Source: Pedobacter riviphilus
GTDB lineage: Bacteria > Bacteroidota > Bacteroidia > Sphingobacteriales > Sphingobacteriaceae
Assembly: GCF_014692875.1 (NCBI RefSeq)
Contig: NZ_CP061171.1
Coordinates: 1,054,001 to 1,118,000, forward strand
DNA length: 64,000 nucleotides
Direction of reading: 5' to 3'
Positions 1 through 7,028 of the stretch are shown here, in pieces (the stretch's first letter is position 1; every line of letters begins with the position of its first letter). The position numbers were made by a program, and so were the translations under genes. Below the pieces are notes generated by a model, which worked only from the letters and a program-made list of their open reading frames with translations, ran no database searches and was not told where the DNA came from.

Positions 1-1533
1 TCTGAAATCTGCTGAAGCTTGATTGAGTCTAACATATTCGTTGCCATGTTTTTTAATGATTTTAATAATGTTTTCAATATCGCTAATGGTAGTTAACGGA
101 TTAAGTAGGGTAAATTTGAGGTAGAAATGATGGTTAATTTTGGTGCCTGCCACTAGGGCTTTTCCTTCGTTGAACATAGATTTTTTAATGTACTGGTTCA
201 TGGCACAAATATCCAAATGCACATTTTTTGGCCGGTAACGGAAAACCAGGGCACTGATGTCTGATTCGTTCATCAGTTCAAAATCGCAGTCGAAATTTAA
301 GCGATCAGCAATTTGTGCAGCAGTTTCTATAATCGTATCAAAATAACCACCCAATTTATTCCTGCCCATCATCCTAAGGGTAAACCAAAGTTTTAAAGCA
401 TCAAAGCGTCGGGTAGTCTGTATCGATTTGTTTACCTGATTGGGTAAACCATCTTCATCATGGTCTTTCGGATTTAAATAATCGGCATGATGGGTAATCA
501 GGTTAAGATATTTTTTATCATTAACTAAAAAACCACTACTGCTTACCGGTTGGAAGAAAGATTTATGGTAATCGACAGTAACCGAATGGGCCAGCTCAAT
601 ACCGTTCAACAAACTGCGGTACTTATCGGTTAGCAGTAAGCCACAACCATAAGCCGCATCAATGTGGAACCAGGCGTTATATTTTTTGCTGATAGCGGCA
701 AGTTCTTTCAGCGGATCAACATTTCCGAAATCGGTAGTGCCTGCTGTGCCCACCACGGCAATAGGAATATTTCCTTGGGCAATTTCGCGCTTAATCGCGT
801 CTTCCAGTAAAATGGTATTCATCCTAAAGCTGCGGTCAGTTTTAATCTTGATTACCGATTTTTCACCTAAACCTAAAAGGGATGCATTTTTCTGAATACT
901 AAAGTGTGCTTTTTCGGAAACAAATATTCTGAACCTCGAAGCTTCCTGGGGCAATCCCTCTACTTTAATGTTGTGATTTAGTGCCGTAATTGAATAATGA
1001 TCGCGGGCCAGTAAAAGCCCCATTAAATTGCTCTGGGTACCCCCACTGGTAAAAATGCCGTCTGCTTTTTTGCTATAACCGATCTGATCGCAGGTCCATT
1101 CGATCAGCTTTTGCTCAATTAATGTGCCTCCAGCACTTTGGTCCCAGGTATCGATTGAAGAATTGATGGCCGAAATCATCACCTCGGCAGCTACAGCCGG
1201 AATTACAATAGGGCAGTTTAAATGAGCAATATAAGCAGGGTGATGGAAGGCAACCGCATGGCTGGTGTAAAGCTGTTCCACTTCTTTAAGTAAAGCGTCA
1301 TAGTTATCATGTGTTTTTTCAAATTCGATCGAATCAAACAATGGTTTTAACTTCGACGGCGATATACCACTGAAGGGTTGTTGATTGTTGTTAAGGAATT
1401 TTTTTACTGCCTGGGTAACTTTTCCTACCGCATGCAGGTATTCTGCTTCATTTTCTGGGTGAAAGATTTCCTTGGTCGGACTTTCCGTAAGGAAATTGAT
1501 TAATTCATGTTTTTCGAGGTCTGATGTAAACAT
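1..1533 (-). CDS. Group II PLP-dependent decarboxylase, siderophore type (partial, C-terminus cut)
   Basis: Open for 511 codons from an ATG whose complement is 1531-1533 to the left window edge. Translation gives the PLP-decarboxylase fold: GTGGTQSN-like segment (TSGGTQSNLMG), HIDAAYG (the Asp that pairs with the PLP nitrogen) and DYHKSFFQP, whose Lys324 should form the Schiff base with PLP. The last residues visible (LNPLTTI region and beyond) are already near the usual C-terminus, so little is missing. Closest recognisable relatives are L-2,4-diaminobutyrate/lysine/ornithine decarboxylases that make the diamine for hydroxamate or citrate siderophores; the substrate cannot be told from sequence. 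It is divergent from a TonB receptor with paired iron-box-like palindromes between them, which supports a siderophore role. Downstream synthesis genes would lie outside the window. Confidence 0.85.
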   Translation of the reverse strand, partial: MFTSDLEKHELINFLTESPTKEIFHPENEAEYLHAVGKVTQAVKKFLNNNQQPFSGISPSKLKPLFDSIEFEKTHDNYDALLKEVEQLYTSHAVAFHHPAYIAHLNCPIVIPAVAAEVMISAINSSIDTWDQSAGGTLIEQKLIEWTCDQIGYSKKADGIFTSGGTQSNLMGLLLARDHYSITALNHNIKVEGLPQEASRFRIFVSEKAHFSIQKNASLLGLGEKSVIKIKTDRSFRMNTILLEDAIKREIAQGNIPIAVVGTAGTTDFGNVDPLKELAAISKKYNAWFHIDAAYGCGLLLTDKYRSLLNGIELAHSVTVDYHKSFFQPVSSSGFLVNDKKYLNLITHHADYLNPKDHDEDGLPNQVNKSIQTTRRFDALKLWFTLRMMGRNKLGGYFDTIIETAAQIADRLNFDCDFELMNESDISALVFRYRPKNVHLDICAMNQYIKKSMFNEGKALVAGTKINHHFYLKFTLLNPLTTISDIENIIKIIKKHGNEYVRLNQASADFR

Positions 1534-1678
1534 TAGTTTTTCAATTTTCAAAAGGTTAAGGTTTATAGGCAATAAAATGTCATGTCTTTTAAGCCAATAT
1601 TTTCATTAATAAATCTGGCTAGGTGAGCGGTTAAGCGCGGGCTTTTTTATTCATAATCCCGGCTACTAAGGTATATTT

Positions 1679-1701
1679 TTATTTAGATTGATTAAAAATA
1701 A
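1679..1701. promoter_or_regulatory. Putative iron-regulator operator 1 (TTATTT-N11-AAATAA)
   Basis: A 23-bp imperfect palindrome with arms TTATTT and AAATAA, in the gap between the divergent decarboxylase and TonB receptor genes. It shares arms and 11-bp spacing with the second site at 1794-1816. AT-rich palindromes of this kind in front of siderophore receptor genes are normally Fur-type operators; that assignment is inferred, not shown. Confidence 0.45.
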
Positions 1702-1793
1702 TATTTTAAATATTTTTAACATATTGTTGGTAAGTCGTTTATGTACTTGTTTTTGAGTGATTTATCATTAGTGAGAATAAAAATCAAGATATT

Positions 1794-1816
1794 TTATTTG
1801 TATTTAATCTAAATAA
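1794..1816. promoter_or_regulatory. Putative iron-regulator operator 2 (TTATTT-N11-AAATAA)
   Basis: Second 23-bp palindrome with the same arms and spacing as the site at 1679-1701. It abuts the ATG at 1817, which makes that ATG an unlikely start (an operator is expected at or before the transcription start) and favours initiation at 1847. The rest of the 313-base gap (1534-1846) is AT-rich with no other recognisable element. Confidence 0.45.
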
Positions 1817-1846
1817 ATGATTGTTTTGTGCAAAAAAATAATTCGA

Positions 1847-4282
1847 ATGAAGAATCTATACTTAATGGCAATCCTTGTCTGTGGATTTATTTTAACAGGC
1901 AAAGCTCAAACCGTTATCGGAAAGGTAATTGGAGAAACCGCACCGCTTGCGGGGGCAAATATTAAAGTTGAAGGCAAAAATACTTCAGCTACAACAGCTG
2001 CCGATGGTAGCTTTGAATTAAAGTTAACTGAAGGTTCTTACAAATTACAGGTGAGTTATGTAGGGTATACTACCATACTGCAAAAAGTGAGCCTGGCTAA
2101 AGATCAGAACGTTAATTTAACCATTAGCCTGAGTCCAACTTCCAACATGCAGGAAGTTGTGGTGGTTTCATCACGTAAACCAACTAAAATCAGTGAAATA
2201 CCAGGTACAGTTTGGGTAGTAGATGGCGCAAAAATACAGGAGCAGGCCAGGGCAGGAATCCCACTTAAACAAACCTTAGCACAATTAATTCCGAGTTTAG
2301 ATGCCGGGCCGGAAGGACGTACCAACTACGGACAGAACCAGCGTGGCCGAGATGCATTGGTAATGATTGATGGTGTATCGTTAAACAGTACCCGTGGTGT
2401 GAGCCGTCAGTTCGAATCGATAGATCCTTTCAACATCGAACGTATCGAGGTTTTATCTGGTGCAAGTGCGGTTTATGGCGGTGGCGCAACAGGTGGTATC
2501 ATCAATATCATTACTAAAAAAGGACAGGATAGTCAACCAAGTTTCACTACACAAGTTGGTGTGCGTAGCGGTTTAAAAGAAAAAAGTGACCATGATGTAC
2601 GCGTGGCACAGGCTATTTCTGGTGGGAGCAAAGATTGGAACGGACGCATCGGCATGGCTTTTCAAAAAAACAATGCAGCTTATGGCGCAGATGGAAAACA
2701 GATCTTTACCGATATTACACAAACCGATTTACAGTATAACCAATCATTCGATTTTTTCGGAAGTACCGAATTTAAATTGACTGATTATCAAAAGCTATCG
2801 GTGAATGCCCAATATTATAACTCAGGTTACCGTGGCGACAAAGATCTTTTCTTGGGCGCAAATTATGGTGGATTATTATCAAATCCAGCGCTTTTAGAAA
2901 TGAGAAATGGCTACTCATCAGATGTTGATCCCAAAACAAGCAGGGCCAATATCAATGCCAACTATCAGGCAAGTGAGATTTTAGGCGGACAAACACTTTA
3001 TGTACAGGCTGCAGCAAGGAGCGAACAATTTAGCTTTCACCCCTTTCCTGGGACAGCGGCAATACCTGGTGTACTTTACAGTGGATCGTCAATCCAAAAT
3101 ACAAATTACAGTGCTTTAAAACTGGTTTTGAATAAAGATTGGAACAGATTAAATCTTACCTATGGTATTGATGCCGATAACGAAAATTTTAATGCACAAC
3201 AAGCCTTGTTTGATAGGACAAAAGCTGCAACATCTGGCGGTTTAAACAATACTACAGTAGCCACTATTACCCGTTATCCCAACTTTAGGGTAAATGGTCT
3301 ATCAGGCTTTTTACAGGCTCAGGTTAAAATAGCCAATTTTCTAACTTTATCAGGAGGTGTACGTCAACAGCGTATGTTTGTTAAAGTTGGCGATTTTGTA
3401 GGCACTACCGCTGCCGTGCCTTTGGCTTATGGCGTGGGTAAAACCGCTACTGCTATTGCAGGTGGAGAAAACCATTACGATGTAAATTTATTAAATGGTG
3501 GTTTAGTAATTAAAATCAACACAGCTCAACAAGCTTGGGTTAATTTTTCGCAAGGATTTAACTTGGCAGATCCGGCAAAATATTACGGACAAGGTGCTTA
3601 TACATTGGCGGGCACCAACTGGAATTTGGGTAACTCTATCAATGTTGCAAGTTCTCCTTTAACAGGTATCAAAACAGAACAGTACGAAGCTGGTTACCGT
3701 TACCGCACCGGTGTATTTAACGCACAGGTAGCTGGCTTCTATGCCCTATCAGATAAAAATGTAAAAACCAATAGCACATTTAATATTGAAGTTTTTGATG
3801 AAAAAGTTAGAAATATTGGTGTTGAAGGTTCATTATCGTTGAACCTGAAAAATGGCTTCGAAGCTGGAGCGAACGGTTTATACATTAAAACACAGAAACA
3901 AAATGCGGATGGCACATGGTCATTACAGGATGTAACTGTTGCAAGTCCATCAAAAATTGCGGGTTATTTAGGGTATAACGGAAAAGTTTTTGGAATAAAA
4001 GCACAGGCTTTCCACTCATTTGATTCGAAAGGTTATGCTACAATCGGAAATGCGGTTGTACAAAACGAGTTAAAGGGTTTCACTACCGTTGATTTATTAG
4101 GTTCAGTGAAATTATTTACCGGAAGTTTATCATTTGGTGTACAAAATCTGTTGAACAAAAACTACCAGACGATCTGGAGTCAACGTTCGCAGTTTTTATA
4201 CCAATCGTTAGCTAAAAAAGAGACCTTTTATTATGCAGGCCGCGGCCGTACGTATAATTTAACGTATACGCTTAATTACTAG
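1847..4282 (+). CDS. TonB-dependent outer-membrane receptor, siderophore type
   Basis: Protein of 811 residues. From the ATG at 1847 it begins with a typical signal peptide (MKNLYLMAILVCGFILTGKA, cut before QT); the in-frame ATG at 1817 would add ten residues in front of this. Order: signal peptide, a carboxypeptidase-regulatory-like beta domain (about residues 22-105, the domain common in Bacteroidota receptors), TonB plug (about 110-235, containing DALVMIDGVSLN and a GGATGGIINIITKKG end), then the 22-strand barrel ending in an aromatic residue (NLTYTLNY). It should import a ferric siderophore using TonB energy. The divergent decarboxylase suggests the ligand is an endogenous siderophore. 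Length and plug type fit siderophore receptors rather than SusC proteins (which are about 1000 residues). Confidence 0.88.
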   Translation: MKNLYLMAILVCGFILTGKAQTVIGKVIGETAPLAGANIKVEGKNTSATTAADGSFELKLTEGSYKLQVSYVGYTTILQKVSLAKDQNVNLTISLSPTSNMQEVVVVSSRKPTKISEIPGTVWVVDGAKIQEQARAGIPLKQTLAQLIPSLDAGPEGRTNYGQNQRGRDALVMIDGVSLNSTRGVSRQFESIDPFNIERIEVLSGASAVYGGGATGGIINIITKKGQDSQPSFTTQVGVRSGLKEKSDHDVRVAQAISGGSKDWNGRIGMAFQKNNAAYGADGKQIFTDITQTDLQYNQSFDFFGSTEFKLTDYQKLSVNAQYYNSGYRGDKDLFLGANYGGLLSNPALLEMRNGYSSDVDPKTSRANINANYQASEILGGQTLYVQAAARSEQFSFHPFPGTAAIPGVLYSGSSIQNTNYSALKLVLNKDWNRLNLTYGIDADNENFNAQQALFDRTKAATSGGLNNTTVATITRYPNFRVNGLSGFLQAQVKIANFLTLSGGVRQQRMFVKVGDFVGTTAAVPLAYGVGKTATAIAGGENHYDVNLLNGGLVIKINTAQQAWVNFSQGFNLADPAKYYGQGAYTLAGTNWNLGNSINVASSPLTGIKTEQYEAGYRYRTGVFNAQVAGFYALSDKNVKTNSTFNIEVFDEKVRNIGVEGSLSLNLKNGFEAGANGLYIKTQKQNADGTWSLQDVTVASPSKIAGYLGYNGKVFGIKAQAFHSFDSKGYATIGNAVVQNELKGFTTVDLLGSVKLFTGSLSFGVQNLLNKNYQTIWSQRSQFLYQSLAKKETFYYAGRGRTYNLTYTLNY

Positions 4283-4287
4283 CGGTT

Positions 4288-4376
4288 CGTCATTCCCAAC
4301 TTGATTGGGAATCGTAATGCCATAGCTGGACTTGTTGCTTGCATTAAGATTCCCGCCTGCGCGGGAATGACGATCG
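4288..4376. repeat. Intergenic inverted-repeat cluster
   Basis: Two short hairpins, GATTCCCG/CGGGAATG type at 4349-4374 and CATTCCCAA/TTGGGAATC at 4291-4313, of the dispersed 'GGGAATGACG' sort found between genes in this genome. They lie after the TonB receptor stop and before a separate terminator. No coding content. Confidence 0.5.
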
Positions 4377-4380
4377 CGTA

Positions 4381-4415
4381 AACAACAAATGCCTCAATTC
4401 GGGGCATTTGTTGTT
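4381..4415. terminator. Bidirectional intrinsic terminator between convergent genes
   Basis: Inverted repeat AACAACAAATGCC / GGCATTTGTTGTT with an eight- to nine-base loop, placed between the convergent TonB receptor and metallophosphoesterase genes; it touches the stop codon of the latter. The A/T-rich outer arms give a U-tract in both directions. Confidence 0.7.
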
Positions 4416-5635
4416 TACTTCCGCTTCAACTCAATCACCGTAATTTCCGGCCAGATACCAATCCGGCCCGAAAAGCCAAGGAAACCGAAGCCTCTGTTTA
4501 CATTCAGATATCTTCCATTTTCGGTTTTAATACCCGCCCAATGTTTGTAACGGTATTTTACCGGGCTCCATTTAATTCCAAAAGCTTCGATGCCAAACTG
4601 CATACCGTGTGTATGTCCAGCCAATGAAAGTTGAATTTTTGAAGGATAATTTTTTACCTGTGCATCCCAATGCGAAGGATCGTGCGATAACAGGATTTTA
4701 AAATCATCAACATTAGTGTTTTGCAAGGCTTTGTTTAAGTCTCCACGTTCTCCAAAACCAATTCCCCAGTTTTCTATTCCGGCCAGTATGATTTTCTCGC
4801 CATTTTTATGCAATTCAACATGTTCATCCAATAAAAGCTTAAAACCAAGTTCTTTATGGTAAGCTTTTAACTGATTTAAATTCTGGATTTTATCTGCTTC
4901 TGTAGGCCATTTGATGTAATCGCCATAATCGTGGTTGCCCAAAACTGAAAATTGTCCAAACGGTGCTTTAATCTGTGAAAAATGACCAATGTAAGGCACA
5001 ATTTCTGAGGAAACATTATTTACCAGGTCTCCTGTAAAAACAAACAGATCGCTTTTTTGCGCGTTAATCAGGTCAATTCCTTTTTGTACTTCTTTAGGGT
5101 TGGTAAAACTTCCAGCGTGTACATCAGATATCTGTGTCAAGGTAAAACCATCAAAACTGGCAGGCAGATCATCAAAATATAAAGTGTGTTTAATTACACG
5201 GTAAGCATATTTCCCTTGCGTAATGCCATAAGCAAATAAAGCGATGGTTAAACAGAACATTACAAATGCAAAATCAACCCAGTAATTGCTACGACCTAAA
5301 ATGTGAAAACCTTCCGGCTGAAAATTAGTAGACAAACCTATTAATAAGCGGTAAATATCGCCGAGAAAGAGGAAAAAAGCGAATACGAGCTCTGCGCTAA
5401 AAACAATTAAAAAAGCATGACTGATGATCTGGAAAAACCTGTTCATTCCCTGGATTCGCATTTGCTGTACGGCGTAGAGTAAAGCAAAAGTTAGCCCTAC
5501 AATAAAAACCCAGAAAATAGGACTGAGCCAGGTAGATTGATTGATGGTGCCCAGTCCAGACAAAACGTAAGCGTTAAGGGCAAAAAATATAATTGCAACT
5601 ATGATGAGCGGCAATAGATTGAGTTTTCTTTTCAT
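4415..5635 (-). CDS. Membrane-anchored metallophosphoesterase
   Basis: Protein of 406 residues. The first about 150 residues hold four hydrophobic segments, followed by a calcineurin-like phosphoesterase domain with all metal-binding blocks: DVHAG (about 170), TGDLVNN (about 202), GNHDYGD (about 232), LLSHDP and GHTHG (about 340). This is the architecture of YkuE/YaeI-type enzymes, some of which hydrolyse UDP-2,3-diacylglucosamine; the substrate here is unknown. It is a single-gene unit, convergent with the TonB receptor. Confidence 0.85.
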   Translation of the reverse strand: MKRKLNLLPLIIVAIIFFALNAYVLSGLGTINQSTWLSPIFWVFIVGLTFALLYAVQQMRIQGMNRFFQIISHAFLIVFSAELVFAFFLFLGDIYRLLIGLSTNFQPEGFHILGRSNYWVDFAFVMFCLTIALFAYGITQGKYAYRVIKHTLYFDDLPASFDGFTLTQISDVHAGSFTNPKEVQKGIDLINAQKSDLFVFTGDLVNNVSSEIVPYIGHFSQIKAPFGQFSVLGNHDYGDYIKWPTEADKIQNLNQLKAYHKELGFKLLLDEHVELHKNGEKIILAGIENWGIGFGERGDLNKALQNTNVDDFKILLSHDPSHWDAQVKNYPSKIQLSLAGHTHGMQFGIEAFGIKWSPVKYRYKHWAGIKTENGRYLNVNRGFGFLGFSGRIGIWPEITVIELKRK

Positions 5636-5812
5636 ATTGAAATCTGTAATTCAGATTATGGGTAAAAATAGATTTTAAACGCTGATAAATGTTCTTCTGT
5701 TTTGCGTTGCGGTTATTTTTACGCTGCTTTGATTAAAGCATTATCGTTATTATGCATTATATTTATAAATATCATACTGTGTTGAATTAAAATCAACTTC
5801 CTGTTGCGTATT

Positions 5813-5841
5813 TTATAATTTACTTTCTTTTATTAGCTTTG
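5813..5841 (+). promoter_or_regulatory. Bacteroidota-type promoter of the Rrf2 gene
   Basis: A perfect -7 box TAGCTTTG (TAnnTTTG) at 5834-5841 with GTTG at 5813-5816 in the -33 position. The -7 box ends only seven bases before the ATG at 5849, so the transcript would be leaderless or nearly so. A short inverted repeat GTTGA-N7-TCAAC at 5781-5797 just upstream could be an autoregulatory site. Confidence 0.55.
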
Positions 5842-5848
5842 TGAGAAT

Positions 5849-6295
5849 ATGCTGTCCAAAAAAACAAAGTATGCCATAAAAGCGCTTGTTGCGCTTGGTA
5901 AAAATTTAGATAAACCACCAATGCAAATTTCTAAAATTGCAGAGGAGGAGCATATCCCTAAAAAATTCTTGGAGCAAATTCTGCTAGATCTGCGTAACGC
6001 TGGCTTTTTATACAGTAAAAAAGGTGCAGGGGGTGGCTACAGCCTAAACAAGAAGCCTGAAGAGATTTTATTGGTACACGTAATGCGTGTAACGGATGGG
6101 CCTATTGCCATGGTTCCCTGTGCAAGTTTAAATTTCTATCACAAATGTGATGAGTGTGTAGATGAGAAAACCTGCGGAATTAGAAGTGCCTTTATCGATG
6201 TTCGAGATGCTACGCTTAAGGTTTTAACCGAAACCAGCATTGCTGATGTAATTGGTAGAGAGGATAATCTGAAAATCGGTATCGTTAATTTATAA
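5849..6295 (+). CDS. Rrf2-family transcriptional regulator
   Basis: Protein of 148 residues with the usual Rrf2 layout: N-terminal winged helix (MLSKKTKYAIKALVAL, IPKKFLEQILLDLRNAGFL, KGAGGGYSL wing) then a dimerisation helix. The central loop has four cysteines, C91, C100, C103 and C109, in the region where IscR and NsrR bind an Fe-S cluster, so cluster sensing is possible. Its place just upstream of the sulfate-assimilation block suggests it controls those genes, in the way CymR (also Rrf2) controls cysteine genes in Firmicutes. The target site may be the 38-bp element at 6831-6868 and 16922-16959; that link is inferred. Confidence 0.85.
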   Translation: MLSKKTKYAIKALVALGKNLDKPPMQISKIAEEEHIPKKFLEQILLDLRNAGFLYSKKGAGGGYSLNKKPEEILLVHVMRVTDGPIAMVPCASLNFYHKCDECVDEKTCGIRSAFIDVRDATLKVLTETSIADVIGREDNLKIGIVNL

Positions 6296-6385
6296 TATTC
6301 ATTTTCACGTGGCCCAATCCGTCATCCTGAACTTGTTATTAGATATGTTCTGATGACTTAGCTTGTCAATTTTATTTGAAAAGCA

Positions 6386-6482
6386 GGGGTCTGTACGTTT
6401 CGGCTACGATAGTCCTGCTACCGCTGCAAGTCCTCGCTCGTGCCTCGCTGTGGGCTTTCCGCTATATCAGGTTTATTTAACA
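6386..6482 (-). repeat. Dispersed REP-like repeat, family A (copy 1)
   Basis: On the minus strand it reads AACCTGATATAGCGGAAAGC, then CGAGGACTTGCAGCG and TAGCAGGACT. The same ordered words occur at 17892, 20916, 59925, 60261, 60597 and (minus strand) 62465. All copies are intergenic. Confidence 0.7.
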
Positions 6483-6728
6483 ATCAGGCTGTGGTTCTTG
6501 GGCTTGCTAACTATACGGATGAAAAAAGCGATAATTTTGCGTTAAGGATTGTAAGGGTTTAGTACCGATCCTTCATCGGTACCGGAGCGAAGCGCAGCCC
6601 TGTAAAGCCTGACCCTTGCGCAGCTTGGGGAACGCCCAAATCAGTTTTCTGTTAGCAGTTTTCGGTCTTCAGCTGCCAGTTATCAATTGGCGGTTTTTAG
6701 TCCCGTTGATTAAGTGATTTAACTTTGT

Positions 6729-6792
6729 AGATTTAGCTTCGCTGAGCACTTCGTGGTTCTCGACTGCGTTACACTCTACTCGAAATGACGAT
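6729..6792. repeat. Dispersed repeat, family B (copy 1)
   Basis: Begins TTTAGCTTCGCTGAGCAC, continues GTGGTTCTCGACT and ends CTCGAAATGACGAT. A close copy is at 22996-23062, and a remnant (CAGCGAGAACCACAA, opposite strand) at about 14660. Intergenic, no coding. Confidence 0.65.
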
Positions 6793-6830
6793 CTTGAGTT
6801 GTTTTAACAGGATATGGTAAATTTTTTCAT

Positions 6831-6868
6831 AATAAATTACGACTATTCCTATATACTTTATATATTTG
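6831..6868 (+). promoter_or_regulatory. Regulated promoter of the sulfite reductase operon (shared 38-bp element)
   Basis: A 38-bp stretch that matches 16922-16959, upstream of the second SUMT gene, at 34 of 38 positions without gaps. It ends in a perfect -7 box TATATTTG (6861-6868) and has the common core ATTCCyATAkACTTTATA. No TTTG is present at the -33 position in either copy; the conserved ATTCC core sits there instead, suggesting a regulator site overlapping the promoter. Transcription should start at about 6875, giving a leader of about 150 nt. Confidence 0.6.
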
Positions 6869-6908
6869 GCGTATGAATTTCAATTTTATACCTAACAAGT
6901 TAATCGCT

Positions 6909-6941
6909 ATGCAAATAATGTGTTGTTGTAAAACGCAGTAA
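6909..6941 (+). CDS. Cysteine-rich leader peptide of the sulfite reductase operon (MQIMCCCKTQ)
   Basis: Ten-codon ORF ATG...TAA with three consecutive TGT cysteine codons at 6921-6929, located about 35 nt after the predicted transcription start. A second in-frame ATG at 6918 would give MCCCKTQ. It is followed after 34 nt by an intrinsic terminator hairpin that precedes the structural gene. Placed in front of cysteine-biosynthesis genes, this is the layout of a ribosome-mediated attenuator in which translation of the Cys run senses charged tRNA-Cys. AGGAGC at 6943-6948, directly after the stop, can pair with GCTTCT at 6981-6986 in the terminator stem and would be free only when the ribosome stalls at the Cys codons. 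No Shine-Dalgarno is visible, which is normal for this phylum. Confidence 0.6.
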   Translation: MQIMCCCKTQ

Positions 6942-6975
6942 TAGGAGCCTACAGATAATTTTAAGTATAAAATAT

Positions 6976-7008
6976 GGAATGCTTCTCGGTAATAGGGAAG
7001 CATTTTTT
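6976..7008 (+). terminator. Attenuator: intrinsic terminator in the leader of the sulfite reductase gene
   Basis: Stem AATGCTTCTC (6978-6987) with GGGAAGCATT (6995-7004; one G-U pair), seven-base loop, then T to 7008, 20 bases before the ATG at 7029. A terminator between a strong promoter and its own gene only makes sense as a conditional one; together with the Cys leader ORF it suggests attenuation. Confidence 0.7.
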
Positions 7009-7028
7009 GAATAAAGCTAACAACACAT

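Larger units (their letters stand above)
6296..6830. other. Repeat-rich noncoding stretch
   Basis: 535 bases between the Rrf2 gene and the cys promoter with no credible gene. It holds a fragment of the 'gtcatcctgaacttg' intergenic repeat (from 6312), a family A REP-like copy (6386-6482), a related stretch at about 6558-6640, and a family B copy (6729-6792). The 60-codon frame at 6363-6545 lies inside the repeat and is not a gene. Confidence 0.6.

Noticed and set aside
1817..1846. Upstream ATG of the TonB receptor
   Set aside because: Would put ten residues (IVLCKKIIR) before a standard signal peptide and would start immediately after a probable operator.
6363..6545. 60-codon plus-strand open frame
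   Set aside because: It lies almost entirely inside the family A repeat, and its composition (Ser/Arg/Ala-rich start, no motif) is that of translated repeat DNA.
6870..7028. SAM-type or other riboswitch in the long sulfite reductase leader
   Set aside because: No recognisable aptamer core was seen. The leader is better explained by the Cys-codon ORF plus terminator, though covariance-model scanning was not possible.
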